Assembly (NCBI GenBank): GCA_018263005.1
Contig: JADFDH010000001.1
Span: forward strand, 558,001-622,000
Length of the DNA stretch: 64,000 nucleotides
DNA from: Methanobacterium sp.
GTDB lineage: Archaea; Methanobacteriota; Methanobacteria; Methanobacteriales; Methanobacteriaceae
Direction: 5' to 3'
This document shows, piece by piece, positions 17,139 through 27,279 of this stretch. Within the stretch, counting starts at the first letter, position 1, and every line of letters starts with the position of its first letter. The position numbers and the translations under genes were made by a program. The notes under the pieces were generated by a model. The model was given only the letters and a program-made list of their open reading frames with translations, had not been told where the DNA came from and did not search any database.

Positions 17139-18323
17139 ATGTTAATAGAAACCGACATTCTGATTATAGGAGCAGGACCCGCAGGATCATCAACTGCTAA
17201 ACACGCAGCATTAAACGGTGCAGAGGTTATATTGATCGATAAAAAATCAGAGATAGGAGCACCTAAAAGATGTGCAGAAGGAGTATCCAAAGAAGGACTT
17301 AAAAAGTTGAAAATAGAACCCAGCAGCAGATGGGTAACTAAGGAACTTAGCGGAGTTCTAATGAAAGCTCCCAATGGAACCAGCGTATGGTTAAATGAAG
17401 AGAAAGTTAAACTACCAGAAGCAGGGTACATCCTCGAGAGGAAAGTATTTGATAAACACATGGCCATGGACGCAGCCCGGGCCGGTGCGAAAATCATGAT
17501 AAAAACCCTGGCCACAGGAATGCGAAGAGGAAATGACAGTTTAATAGTTACTGCAGAAACCATGGGAGAGGAATTCGAGATCAAATCCAAAATAGTTATC
17601 GGAGCAGACGGACCTGAATCAAGAGTAGGAAGATGGGCTGGTCTTAAAACCACTATAAAACCTAAGAATATGGAATCATGCGCTCAGTTTGAAATGGCAG
17701 GGGTTAAAATGGATGATCCTAATTCTATTGAATTCCACTTCGGAAGCGTAGCCCCCGGAGGATATGCATGGTTATTCCCTAAAGGAGATGACATTGCTAA
17801 TGTGGGATTGGGAATTCTAACCACAGAAACCGATAAAAGCGCCTATCAACATCTTTTAGAATTCGTAAAAAACTGCCCCGCCACCCAGAACGCTCAGCCC
17901 GTGGAATTTAACATAGGAGGAGATCCCGTGGGTGGAATGCTCAAGGAATTGGTAACAGATAATTTCATGATTGTGGGAGATGCTGCCAGTCAGGTAAATC
18001 CCTTAACTGGTGGGGGTATAATATCTGCTATGGAAGCAGGACTATATGCTGGTCAGGTTGCTGCAGCTGCAATTAGAGATGGTGATTGTTCAAAAGCCAG
18101 ACTGATAAAATATCAGGAAAGGTGTGAAGAAAACATCGGTAAGAAGTTCAAGAGAGATTTAAAAGTTAAGGAATACCTTTTAAGCCTTTCTGATGAAGAA
18201 CTTAACTCTATAGCAGAAGCATTCCAGGACATAGAATTAGATAACATCAACACTGCAGAATTAATAAAGAATTTGATAAAAGTATCTCCTAAAGCACTTT
18301 TAAAGCTGGGTAAACTGTTTTAA
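17139..18323 (+). CDS. Digeranylgeranylglycerophospholipid reductase
   Basis: A 394-residue FAD enzyme of the geranylgeranyl reductase family. The N-terminal Rossmann motif is IIGAGPAGSSTAKHAA (about 8-23), followed by the conserved Cys in KRCAEGVS (about residue 48). The substrate-site motif PGGYAWLFP (about 207-215) and a second FAD motif IVGDAASQVNPLTGGGI (about 277-293) are present. It reduces the double bonds of geranylgeranyl chains in archaeal membrane lipids. AAGGAGAG precedes the ATG by 7 nt. It forms an operon with the ferredoxin just upstream. Confidence 0.93.
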   Translation: MLIETDILIIGAGPAGSSTAKHAALNGAEVILIDKKSEIGAPKRCAEGVSKEGLKKLKIEPSSRWVTKELSGVLMKAPNGTSVWLNEEKVKLPEAGYILERKVFDKHMAMDAARAGAKIMIKTLATGMRRGNDSLIVTAETMGEEFEIKSKIVIGADGPESRVGRWAGLKTTIKPKNMESCAQFEMAGVKMDDPNSIEFHFGSVAPGGYAWLFPKGDDIANVGLGILTTETDKSAYQHLLEFVKNCPATQNAQPVEFNIGGDPVGGMLKELVTDNFMIVGDAASQVNPLTGGGIISAMEAGLYAGQVAAAAIRDGDCSKARLIKYQERCEENIGKKFKRDLKVKEYLLSLSDEELNSIAEAFQDIELDNINTAELIKNLIKVSPKALLKLGKLF

Positions 18324-18528
18324 AAAACCCAGATAAAAGAGTTCTTTAATTTTTTTTATTTAAATAAAATCTATATTATAAAACTAGGCTTCATTCATAA
18401 CTTTTTTAAATAGGCATCATGGATATCTTCTTTAAAACAGGTTTTATGCATTTTTTTCTTTTTAATTTATCTTCTTATTTAACTAGAATGTTTATTTTTT
18501 AAAAATAGGATGTATTCATATTTTCTTT

Positions 18529-19329
18529 TTAAAAAATCAGGATGTAGGCTATGCATACCAGGTAAAATATTAGGGCAACTTGATGATATAGGATATCAGC
18601 TATTTGGGACATTCTTTTTTTATCCCGGTATAATGATAGGTATAGTGGAACACCGGCTATAATGGCGGGTAAAACAGCCACAGCCAGTTGTATTAAATTC
18701 ATCTCACCAGTATAAAGTATATAAATAAGAATAATGCCTGTTATAAAACCTAATATACTGGCTGTTTTTGGTTTTCCCTTATACATCAGATATGTTCCTA
18801 TACTGGCAGTGTACATGAAAATATATACACTTAATGGTACTATAAATAGATTTCCCAGTAGGACGCAGCATGCAGCAATTCTTAAGACGGAATTAGTACC
18901 AGTACTTGCAAGGGGGGCTAATTTAGTATCTTTAAGTCGGATAGGGGGTAATGTGTATATTATCTGATTCAATACCATCAGGGCCATGATAATGGTGAAC
19001 TCCATGCTTAGTGTTGTTATTGAAATCAGGAATACAAGGGAGATTAAAGAGATTATGAACGTTAAAATCCATTTTTTTTCCACTTTTTCCTGGATAAACG
19101 CTCTATTTTGCTTTTCAGGATCTTCCAGATCAGATTTTAGATCAGTAAAATCATTCAAACTGTAGAGAGCTCCCCACAGTACAGAAACCAGAATAAGGCC
19201 CTCCACTATTTCCAGAGGAATGTTGATGGTCAAACCAGTAAAATAAGCATAGGTTAGGGCCAATAGAAACATATTCACCGTTTTCGAAGCCCAGCTTATT
19301 CTAATTGACTTTAAAAGTGTTTTTATCAT
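18529..19329 (-). CDS. UbiA-family prenyltransferase, integral membrane
   Basis: A 266-residue polytopic protein with about eight hydrophobic segments. The first Asp-rich motif is complete, NDFTDLKSD (about 59-67), followed by the typical DPEKQNRA. The second Asp-rich motif is less clear (YRDKKRMSQIAD near residue 240). UbiA enzymes move prenyl groups onto aromatic or glycerol phosphate acceptors, for example in archaeal ether lipid synthesis. It is convergent with the lipid-saturating reductase, so a lipid role is plausible; the acceptor cannot be read from sequence. Confidence 0.75.
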   Translation of the reverse strand: MIKTLLKSIRISWASKTVNMFLLALTYAYFTGLTINIPLEIVEGLILVSVLWGALYSLNDFTDLKSDLEDPEKQNRAFIQEKVEKKWILTFIISLISLVFLISITTLSMEFTIIMALMVLNQIIYTLPPIRLKDTKLAPLASTGTNSVLRIAACCVLLGNLFIVPLSVYIFMYTASIGTYLMYKGKPKTASILGFITGIILIYILYTGEMNLIQLAVAVLPAIIAGVPLYLSLYRDKKRMSQIADILYHQVALIFYLVCIAYILIF

Positions 19330-19534
19330 AGTATTCAGGGATTTTTTTTATTAAAGGAATATTGGATTTATTTTTTTTATATTGAAGAAGTAATTAAATT
19401 ATTCTCATAAAAAAATTTTTATCCAGAAAATATTTTATTAAATCTAAAATAGAATCCTAATATAGAATATTTTTAGATGGATTCATGATACATGTTGATT
19501 CATCATAAGAAAACAAAATTAATGAGTGGTAAAA

Positions 19535-21034
19535 ATGGTTTTAGAGTCATCGGATATTCGATCAGAAATCTCTGACACAGAAGAAAATAGAAAAAGATGC
19601 ATGTGTCCCAGCTGCCCCAGTTATCCGCATAAATGTTCTGGAGAAATCCTTTTTTGCGGAATAAAGGCCAGTAAATGTGATATTGATGCAAAAAGCTGCA
19701 TATGTAACACCTGTCCGATTTATTTTGAACATAATTTAAATGGCCTTTACTACTGTAATCAGGTGGAAACAGGTGAAACTAAAATTTTAATGCGTAAAAA
19801 AAAATCCGATGAAGATAAAAAATTATATAAAACCATAGTAGATATCAGAGAAATGAGCCTTAACCAGGAAAGCACAGTGGTTTCCATGGGTTCTTTGAAA
19901 AAATTACCCTTCTCTCTAGAGGATATTCACTTCATCCCTGCTCAGATAAATAAAATACCCTTAAATAGAGATGAGTTCGTAAATCTAGAATTCACCCTAG
20001 GAAGACAGGCCAGGAAACCGTTAACGTTTTCATCACCCATTATGATCTCAGGTATGAGTTTTGGTGCAGTTTCCAAGAATGTTAAACTGGTGATAAAAGA
20101 AGCATCAGAGCAGCTTGAAATAGGATATAACTCTGGTGAAGGGGGATTAATAGATGAAGAAAAAATACCTGGGGATTATCAAATAATACAATACTCCACC
20201 GGACGATATGGAGTTAATGAAGAAATACTTAAACAGGCCAGTGCAGTGGAAATAAGATTTGGACAGGGAGCATACCCTGGAAAGGGAAGCTATTTGCCTC
20301 CGGAGAAAATGACCCTGGAAATATCCAGTATAAGAGAATTAGAACCTGGTGAGGGTTCCTACTCTCCAGCTCATCATCAAGACATGACCAACCCACAGGA
20401 TATTCAAGATAAAGTAGACTGGCTTCATAATATTACTGATGGAGCACCAATAGGTGCTAAAATAGGGTGTGGAGATGTGGAAAAAGATGTGATGATACTA
20501 GCAGATTCAGGAGTTGATTTCATAACCCTAGACGGATTCGGCGGGGGTACCGGGGCAACTGATCTGTACGTTAGAGATAATGTTGGCATACCATTATTAT
20601 CTGCCCTTCCCCAAGCCCATAAAACACTTGAGAATTTAGGTTTAAAAGAAAAAATATCCATTATAGCCTCTGGTGGGCTGCGCACATCTGCTGACTTTGC
20701 TAAATGCCTATCTTTAGGGGCTGATGCAGTTTACATTGGCACGGCAGCTCTAATAGCTATAAACTGCCAGCAATATAGGGTATGCCACACCGGTTTATGT
20801 CCCACTGGAATCACCACTCAAAATCCTCAACTAATTAGACAAATAGATTTAGACGAGAGTGTTAAAAGATTGATGAATTTTATTAAAGTCTTAAACGAAG
20901 AAATAGCTAATTTAACCCGTATCGTAGGTAAAAATAATATTAAAAAACTGGATAAAGCTGATCTGGTGTCCATGGATAAGGATATATCCCGGATATGTGG
21001 AATTAAATGGTTGAATGGTGAATATATAAAATAA
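19535..21034 (+). CDS. FMN-binding glutamate synthase-like protein with Cys-rich N terminus
   Basis: A 499-residue protein (GTG 19526 is also in frame). Residues about 15-85 hold eleven Cys in CxxC-type groups (MCPSCPSYPHKC, CICNTCPIYF) resembling DUF2769. The rest matches the GltB synthase domain: ISGMSFGAVS, GYNSGEGG, GAKIGCGDVEKD, TLDGFGGGTGAT, ASGGLRTSADFAK, and the [3Fe-4S] motif CQQYRVCHTGLC (C-x5-C-x4-C). The glutaminase domain of full GOGAT is absent. Such archaeal proteins are called glutamate synthase-related; the true reaction is uncertain. The archaeosine synthase gene follows 40 nt downstream. Confidence 0.85.
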   Translation: MVLESSDIRSEISDTEENRKRCMCPSCPSYPHKCSGEILFCGIKASKCDIDAKSCICNTCPIYFEHNLNGLYYCNQVETGETKILMRKKKSDEDKKLYKTIVDIREMSLNQESTVVSMGSLKKLPFSLEDIHFIPAQINKIPLNRDEFVNLEFTLGRQARKPLTFSSPIMISGMSFGAVSKNVKLVIKEASEQLEIGYNSGEGGLIDEEKIPGDYQIIQYSTGRYGVNEEILKQASAVEIRFGQGAYPGKGSYLPPEKMTLEISSIRELEPGEGSYSPAHHQDMTNPQDIQDKVDWLHNITDGAPIGAKIGCGDVEKDVMILADSGVDFITLDGFGGGTGATDLYVRDNVGIPLLSALPQAHKTLENLGLKEKISIIASGGLRTSADFAKCLSLGADAVYIGTAALIAINCQQYRVCHTGLCPTGITTQNPQLIRQIDLDESVKRLMNFIKVLNEEIANLTRIVGKNNIKKLDKADLVSMDKDISRICGIKWLNGEYIK

Positions 21035-21074
21035 TAATGGAATGTTAGTTTATTATAAAATTTAGGAGATATCG

Positions 21075-21989
21075 ATGAAGGTTCTTTGCACAACTGAACT
21101 AGCCATAAATCGTCCTGAAGCCAGAAGATGGAGGGATAGAATGATCTATCTGGATCCTCTAGGAGATATGGTGGTTGTATTGCCATGCAGTATGAGGAAA
21201 CCTTACTCACAATCTAAAACTCATATGACCTTCATGAGAGCTACTAAAGGTTTCCAAGAGGTTATTTTAACTTCTCCATTTGGTATATGTCCTCGTGAAA
21301 TGGAAAGAACTTATCCCATACAATCATATGATGTTTCGACCACTGGAGATTGGTCTCAGGAGGAGATAGATGTTACAGGTAAATGTCTTCAGGAATATGT
21401 TGGTGATAAGCCGGTGATAGCCCATGTAAGTGGGGGGTATCGAGAAGTTTGCAAAAATTATCTGGATGATGCGCTCTACACTTGTGAAGATGGTAAAACA
21501 ACATCACCACAGTCTATGCATAATCTTAGAAAGAACCTTAAAAATTACTCTAAAATTAAAGATAAAAACAAAAATCTGAAGAAACTAAGATCTATCGCCC
21601 GTTATCAATTCAATGGTAGGGATGCAGATTCTCTAATCCCGGATGGTTCAAGAATAACCGGCCGATTTAATCGGCGTATAATTCATGAAAATAAACAGAT
21701 AGCCACACTATTATATGATACAGGATTATATTCTCTTAATCTGGATGGCGGTCAGAAATTACTGGAGATAGATAAAAACTGGGTGGAAATTGATTTTGAC
21801 TTGAAAACTAATACTTTATTTGCACCGGGAGTAGTTAATGCATATCCAGATATTATTCCCAGGGATGAGGTGGTGATTTTAAGAGATGGTGATGTAGTAG
21901 GAGTTGGAAGAGCAGTCCTTGAAGGTGAAGAGATGAAAAAAGCAGAAAAAGGGGTTGCGGTAAGGATCAGACATAGGATAAAAAGCTAA
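21075..21989 (+). CDS. arcS: Archaeosine synthase core with PUA domain
   Basis: A 304-residue protein. PCSMRKPYSQSKTH (about residues 36-49) fits exactly the ArcS signature PC-x3-KPY-x2-S-x2-H. The C-terminal 75 residues form a PUA RNA-binding domain (VEIDFDLKTNTLFAPGV, GVGRAVLEGEEM). ArcS attaches lysine to preQ0 at position 15 of tRNA as a step towards archaeosine. Full-length ArcS carries an N-terminal degenerate TGT domain that is missing here, so this is a short or split form whose partner is probably encoded elsewhere. TAGGAGAT precedes the ATG by 4 nt. Confidence 0.85.
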   Translation: MKVLCTTELAINRPEARRWRDRMIYLDPLGDMVVVLPCSMRKPYSQSKTHMTFMRATKGFQEVILTSPFGICPREMERTYPIQSYDVSTTGDWSQEEIDVTGKCLQEYVGDKPVIAHVSGGYREVCKNYLDDALYTCEDGKTTSPQSMHNLRKNLKNYSKIKDKNKNLKKLRSIARYQFNGRDADSLIPDGSRITGRFNRRIIHENKQIATLLYDTGLYSLNLDGGQKLLEIDKNWVEIDFDLKTNTLFAPGVVNAYPDIIPRDEVVILRDGDVVGVGRAVLEGEEMKKAEKGVAVRIRHRIKS

Positions 21990-22053
21990 AATCAGTTTAA
22001 TCATAACCAAAACTTTAAGGTTATTATACATATACAATATTTAGGTTTTCCCC

Positions 22054-25000
22054 ATGTCAAGTAATAAAATTTTATTGGTAATGGATGAAAGCAAGCCAGC
22101 AAGAGATATTAAGGTAACATTGGAACCATTTGGTTATGATGTGTCTTATATAGCTTCCAATGGAGAAGAAGCGATAAATAAAATAATAGAATTAATGCCT
22201 GACTTAATTTTAACACAGATTAATCTTAAGGACAATACTAACGTTGTTGATTTAGTTTCTAAGATACAATATTTGGAAATTCCTGTGATATATCTGACTT
22301 CTCATTATGATGTAGAGACTTTAAAAAGGGCACAGGAAACTCAACCATATTCTTTTTTATTTTACCCTTTTGATCCCCAGCAATTGAAGTTGGATATTGA
22401 ATTGGCTCTTTACAAGAAAGATTTAAATAAGTCTTTAAAACAGCCGGATGATTTCAGATTATTAATGGAAACATTGGATGATGTTATTTATGTGGTGGAT
22501 CTAAAAAAGAATAAATTGACTTATATATCTTCAGCAGCTGAGAAAATCACTGGTTGGACAAAGGAGACCTTTTACAACAATTCGGATAAATGGATGGAAA
22601 TAATACTCCCAGAAGACCGTCCAAAAGTAATATCCTGTATTTCAAGAATAATTGAAGGGTATAATGATAAAAAAATAGAATATCGAATCCAAACCAGAAA
22701 TGGGGAAGTAAAGTGGATTCAAGAATCTTATAATAAAATATTCTCTAAAGAAGGAGAAATTTCTCAGATCATTGGTCATGCTACAGATGTAACTCTGCAA
22801 AAGGAATCAGAAAGTCAGCTTAAAGAATCTGATAAAAAATACAGGACAATCTTCGAAAATAGTGGTCTTCTACTTTTAACTTTTAATAATGATGGGAAAA
22901 TAATCCTTTTTAACAATGAATGGGAAAAAGTATGTGGTTATTCTCGTCAGGAAGTTGAGGGGAAGAAAAAATGGATGGAATTTGTCCATCCAGACTACCT
23001 GGAAAAGATGTTGGAATATCACCATCAGCGAATAAAAGATCCAGATTCAGTACCCCACAAATATGAAACTATATTCTTCCATAAGAATGGTAATCCCCTG
23101 GTTTTATACTTAACCATAACTGATCTTCCAGGAGGCGATCAATGGTTAGCATCTGCTGTGGATATTACAGAACAAAAAAATACCCAGAAAAAATTGGAAA
23201 AAAATGTTCTACGTTCTCGTGCTTTAACAGAATATGCCTTAGATGGAATCATAACCACAGATGTCCATGGAAAAATTTTATATTTCAATAAAAGCCTGCT
23301 TAAAATGTTTGGATACTCTAAAGAAGAACTTAAAGATTCACAGATCACCATTTTGATGCCTGAAAGATATCATTCAACTTATAAAAATACATTTAAAAAA
23401 TTCCATTTAACCGGGGAGCATAGATTAGCTGGAAGAACCATTGAAACAATCGGACTTAGAAAAGATGGCAATGAGTTTCCCTTTGAAATTTCACTTACCA
23501 AATGGGAAGTTGAAAATGATATTTACTTCACATCTATTATTAGGGATATTACAGAAAGAAAAATAGGTGAAGAAAACAGGAAAAAAGGTGAAATGGCTCT
23601 TAAGGAAAGTGAAGAGAAATATCGGGCATTAATGGATTATTCTGGAGATGCAATTTTCTTAGCAGATATTAATGGTAAGATCATCGAATGCAATAAAAAA
23701 GCAGTGGATATTTTAGGTTATTCCCAAGATGAAATACTCAAAGTAAACTTTGTTGACTTGCATCCTCCTGAAGAATCTAAAAAAGTTCAAGAGTACTTTA
23801 AAAGATATTTAGAAGGTTCTTCGGAGGTTGTTGAAACATTAGTTTTAACCAAAGACGATAAGAGAATTCCAGTATCCATCACAGGCAGTATCATTGAATA
23901 TGGGGATAAAATAGTTCTACAGGGAATTTTCAGAGACATAACTCAAACAAAAAAGGCTGAAAAGGCACTTCGTGAGAGTGAAGAAAAATATAGAAATCTT
24001 TTCGAATTCAGTCCTGATTATACAATTCTGGTTAACTCTGATGGTATTCTCACCGATATTAACAGAGTTGCAGAGCAAGTAACTGGATTATCAAAGGATG
24101 AATTGATTGGAAGACCCTTTGCTGATTTAGAAATTTTTCCTGAAGAGGAGATAGACTTACATAAACAAAAATTCGTTCAAACAATAGAAAATGGAAAGAT
24201 AAAACCTTATGAGGCTAGAATAATTGATAATAAGGGTAACATCCGCTGGGTTTTAAATCAATCAATTGCCATCATGGAGGAGGATAAACTAAACTATTTA
24301 ATGGTAATTGGAAGTGATATCACTGAACAAAAAAAGGCAGATAAAAAGTTTAAGAAAAGTGCTGAGCGGTTCCGTGCTGTTGCTGAGTCTGCTGTGGATG
24401 CCATAGTCACTACTGATGATGATGGGAATATTATATTCTTTAATGATAGTTTAATGGAAATATTTGGATATGATAGAGACGAAATGGAGGGTAAGTCTTT
24501 AACTATTTTAATGCCCGAAAGGTTCAAGAACAATTATTTAAATGAACTTAAGAAATATAAATTCAGTGGTAAACATAGACTGATGGGCAAAACATCTACA
24601 ACAACAGGATTAAGGAGTAATGGGACTGAATTTCCCTTTGAAATGTCACTTGCTGCTTGGAAATCGGGTAAAAAAACATATTTCACTTCTATAATCCGAG
24701 ACATAACTGAACGTAAAAAGTACGAAAACGCCCTCTTGGAAAGCGAAAAAAGATACAGACATTTATTTGAAAGTGTTCCCATCGGTATAGTCATCTTTAG
24801 TCTTGATGCAGGGCAGGTGATAGATGTTAATAAGTCCATGCTAGATTTAACTGGTTATTCCTTGGACGAATATAAAAAGGCCAATATTAAAGAAGACTTT
24901 GTTAATCCTGAAGATCCCTACAAGATTTATGCAGAACTACAAGAAAAGGGCCAAGCAAGAAATTTTAAAATTAAGATGAGGCGTAAAGATGGCAGCATAT

Positions 25001-26715
25001 ATCATGCGCTCTTAAATTCAGAATCAATGGAAATGAATGGAGAGCGAGTTTTTGTACAAACAATAAGAGATATCACCTACCTAATAAAAACCGAAGAACA
25101 GACAAAAGATCATTTAAAAAAGCTCACTATACTTAATAAAGTAATAGAAATGGCCAGTTGCGCAACTGATATTGATAGTTTACTTAAAGATGTTGTTTAT
25201 TCCACCATGGACTTATTAGATTTTGATATTGGTGGAATTTATTTAGAAGATAAAGTTACTGGATTTGCAGAATTAGTATTTCAAAAAAATTTCCCCCCAT
25301 CAATTCTGGAAAATTTCAGCAGAATGAGTTTGGATACAACACCCTATTCTAAATTATACACCGAAAAGAAACCTTTATACCTTGATAGTGATAGAAACCC
25401 AGAGATCAACAAATATGGGTTTAAATCTATTGCCATGGTCCCTCTTTATTCGGCTGATGAAACTATTGGAAACTTAAGCGTATGCAGTAGTGAGAAATCA
25501 TTGATAAGTGACCTGAAAAAGGATATATTAGAATCAATTGGTATGGAATCTGGTACGGTAATTGCTAAAATGTATTCTGATGAACAGAATAAGGAGCATT
25601 TGAAAAAACTCACCATCATAAATAAAGTCATAAACACTGCAAACAACGCATCTAACATAAATAATTTACTAAAAGATGTTTTAAAATCCACTATAAATTT
25701 ATTAGGATTTGAAAGCGGGGGAATATATTTACTTGAGGAAAATAAAAAATATACAAAATTAGAATACTCTGAAAACCTCCCAGAAGCGTTTAAAGAAAGC
25801 GTGAAGAGATTGAAGATCAATAATAAGCCTTATTCTACAGTTTATCATGATGGAAAGCCTATTTATGATTATATGGAGATAAAACCATACATGGAAGAGG
25901 TATCTGGTTTTAAATCAGCCGCAACAGTCCCTCTATTCTCTGCAGGTAATATAATAGGTTCTTTAAATGTGGCCAGCAGTATAAAAACAAAAATCACCCA
26001 ACTGGAAAAGGACGTATTAGAATCCATAGGAATGCAAACCGGGACGGTTATTGCTAAAATGTACTCGGAAGAGGCTATTAAAGACTCCTTAAGGGCGAAA
26101 GAGGTATTGCTTAAGGAGATACATCACCGGGTTAAGAATAATTTACAGATCATCTCCAGTTTACTTGATCTTCAGGAATCTTATGTAAAAGAGGACCCTA
26201 CTGCGGTGAATGTTTTAATGGAAAGCCAGAACAGGGTTTTGTCCATGGCCATGATCCATGAAATGTTATATCAATCAAAAGATTTAGGCTCCATAGACCT
26301 ATCCTCTTACATCAGAAACTTGGTTTCAAATCTATCCGGCAGTTATGGTGTAATTAACGTACAATCAATAATTGATGTGGAAGAAATCTATTTGAACATG
26401 GAAACATCCATACCACTGGGACTGATAATAAGTGAACTGGTCTCCAACAGCTTAAAATATGCGTTCCCCGAAAATAGGCAGGGTAAATTAACCATATCAC
26501 TCTTAAAACTGGAAGATCAATATGAACTGATAATCAAGGATGATGGAATTGGCTTCCCTGAAGACGTGGATTTCAGGAATAATGAATCATCACTAGGTCT
26601 AAGATTAGTAAATTCACTGGTAACCCAACTAGATGGCAATATTGAACTTGATAGAAGCGAGGGGACAGAATTCACCATTACATTTAAGGAACTTAAATAC
26701 AAGGAAAGGATATAA
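22054..26715 (+). CDS. Sensor histidine kinase, receiver-like domain, 7 PAS and 2 GAF domains
   Basis: A 1553-residue cytoplasmic kinase. Residues 1-120 resemble a receiver domain, but the phospho-acceptor Asp is replaced by Gln55 (ILTQINL) and the conserved Lys by Tyr104 (FYPF), so it is probably a pseudo-receiver. Seven PAS domains follow (roughly 140-260, 265-380, 385-515, 525-640, 645-765, 770-895, 900-1020), two tandem GAF domains (about 1030-1185 and 1190-1345), then HisKA_2 with EIHHRVKNNLQ and a HATPase with N, G1 (DDGIGFP) and G2 (SLGLRLVNSL) boxes. Its PAS and kinase modules are close relatives of those in the gene at the left edge. No regulator gene is adjacent. Confidence 0.92.
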   Translation: MSSNKILLVMDESKPARDIKVTLEPFGYDVSYIASNGEEAINKIIELMPDLILTQINLKDNTNVVDLVSKIQYLEIPVIYLTSHYDVETLKRAQETQPYSFLFYPFDPQQLKLDIELALYKKDLNKSLKQPDDFRLLMETLDDVIYVVDLKKNKLTYISSAAEKITGWTKETFYNNSDKWMEIILPEDRPKVISCISRIIEGYNDKKIEYRIQTRNGEVKWIQESYNKIFSKEGEISQIIGHATDVTLQKESESQLKESDKKYRTIFENSGLLLLTFNNDGKIILFNNEWEKVCGYSRQEVEGKKKWMEFVHPDYLEKMLEYHHQRIKDPDSVPHKYETIFFHKNGNPLVLYLTITDLPGGDQWLASAVDITEQKNTQKKLEKNVLRSRALTEYALDGIITTDVHGKILYFNKSLLKMFGYSKEELKDSQITILMPERYHSTYKNTFKKFHLTGEHRLAGRTIETIGLRKDGNEFPFEISLTKWEVENDIYFTSIIRDITERKIGEENRKKGEMALKESEEKYRALMDYSGDAIFLADINGKIIECNKKAVDILGYSQDEILKVNFVDLHPPEESKKVQEYFKRYLEGSSEVVETLVLTKDDKRIPVSITGSIIEYGDKIVLQGIFRDITQTKKAEKALRESEEKYRNLFEFSPDYTILVNSDGILTDINRVAEQVTGLSKDELIGRPFADLEIFPEEEIDLHKQKFVQTIENGKIKPYEARIIDNKGNIRWVLNQSIAIMEEDKLNYLMVIGSDITEQKKADKKFKKSAERFRAVAESAVDAIVTTDDDGNIIFFNDSLMEIFGYDRDEMEGKSLTILMPERFKNNYLNELKKYKFSGKHRLMGKTSTTTGLRSNGTEFPFEMSLAAWKSGKKTYFTSIIRDITERKKYENALLESEKRYRHLFESVPIGIVIFSLDAGQVIDVNKSMLDLTGYSLDEYKKANIKEDFVNPEDPYKIYAELQEKGQARNFKIKMRRKDGSIYHALLNSESMEMNGERVFVQTIRDITYLIKTEEQTKDHLKKLTILNKVIEMASCATDIDSLLKDVVYSTMDLLDFDIGGIYLEDKVTGFAELVFQKNFPPSILENFSRMSLDTTPYSKLYTEKKPLYLDSDRNPEINKYGFKSIAMVPLYSADETIGNLSVCSSEKSLISDLKKDILESIGMESGTVIAKMYSDEQNKEHLKKLTIINKVINTANNASNINNLLKDVLKSTINLLGFESGGIYLLEENKKYTKLEYSENLPEAFKESVKRLKINNKPYSTVYHDGKPIYDYMEIKPYMEEVSGFKSAATVPLFSAGNIIGSLNVASSIKTKITQLEKDVLESIGMQTGTVIAKMYSEEAIKDSLRAKEVLLKEIHHRVKNNLQIISSLLDLQESYVKEDPTAVNVLMESQNRVLSMAMIHEMLYQSKDLGSIDLSSYIRNLVSNLSGSYGVINVQSIIDVEEIYLNMETSIPLGLIISELVSNSLKYAFPENRQGKLTISLLKLEDQYELIIKDDGIGFPEDVDFRNNESSLGLRLVNSLVTQLDGNIELDRSEGTEFTITFKELKYKERI

Positions 26716-26984
26716 AAACGTTTTTTATAAAATTAATATAACTGAACAGAATATAAAAGTCCAAATCTATATATTTGCCTGAAACATCAGTTTATAAAAA
26801 TTCGGTCCATTAAAAAATTTTTTTATGATCATCACATAAGTTTAAATAGCATATCTGTAAAATAGAATAATACATTTATTCAATGTAGAAGGAGACTTCT
26901 TAAGGTATGATTAATAAATATAACTGCATCGAATGAATGAATTTAAAATTTAATCATATAATAATTGATTTTTGAGGAATAATA

Positions 26985-27278
26985 ATGTCAGAAGATGAAA
27001 TAGTTAAAAAGATAAGAGAAGAAATTGCAAAAGTGCCTGATCCTCACATGGGAATAAGCATCGTGGAGATGGGAATATTAGGTAATGTGGAAGTAAACGA
27101 AGAAGAAAAAACAGCAAAAATTACCATCATACCCACCAATCCAGGATGCATGAGCGCTGCAAACATAGCAATGCAGGCTAAATTAGCAGCTGAAAGTGTG
27201 GATGGAATAGACAAGGCAGAAGTCATTGTTGAAGGACACATGATGGCAGATGCCATATGTGAAATGGTGAACAAATAA
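26985..27278 (+). CDS. MIP18-family (DUF59) Fe-S assembly protein
   Basis: A 97-residue protein with the MIP18/PaaD fold pattern: VPDPHMGISIVEMGI, a central PTNPGCMSA with the conserved Cys, and VEGHMMADAI at the end. Family members help load or repair Fe-S clusters. GAGGA lies about 7 nt before the ATG. The adenylate kinase starts one base after its stop codon, so the two are co-transcribed. Confidence 0.85.
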   Translation: MSEDEIVKKIREEIAKVPDPHMGISIVEMGILGNVEVNEEEKTAKITIIPTNPGCMSAANIAMQAKLAAESVDGIDKAEVIVEGHMMADAICEMVNK

Positions 27279-27279
27279 A

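Noticed and set aside
26887..26934. Small hairpin (AGAAG/CTTCT) followed by a 9-codon ORF before the DUF59 gene
   Set aside because: Stem of five base pairs and a peptide (MINKYNCIE) too short to judge; not better than chance in such AT-rich DNA.
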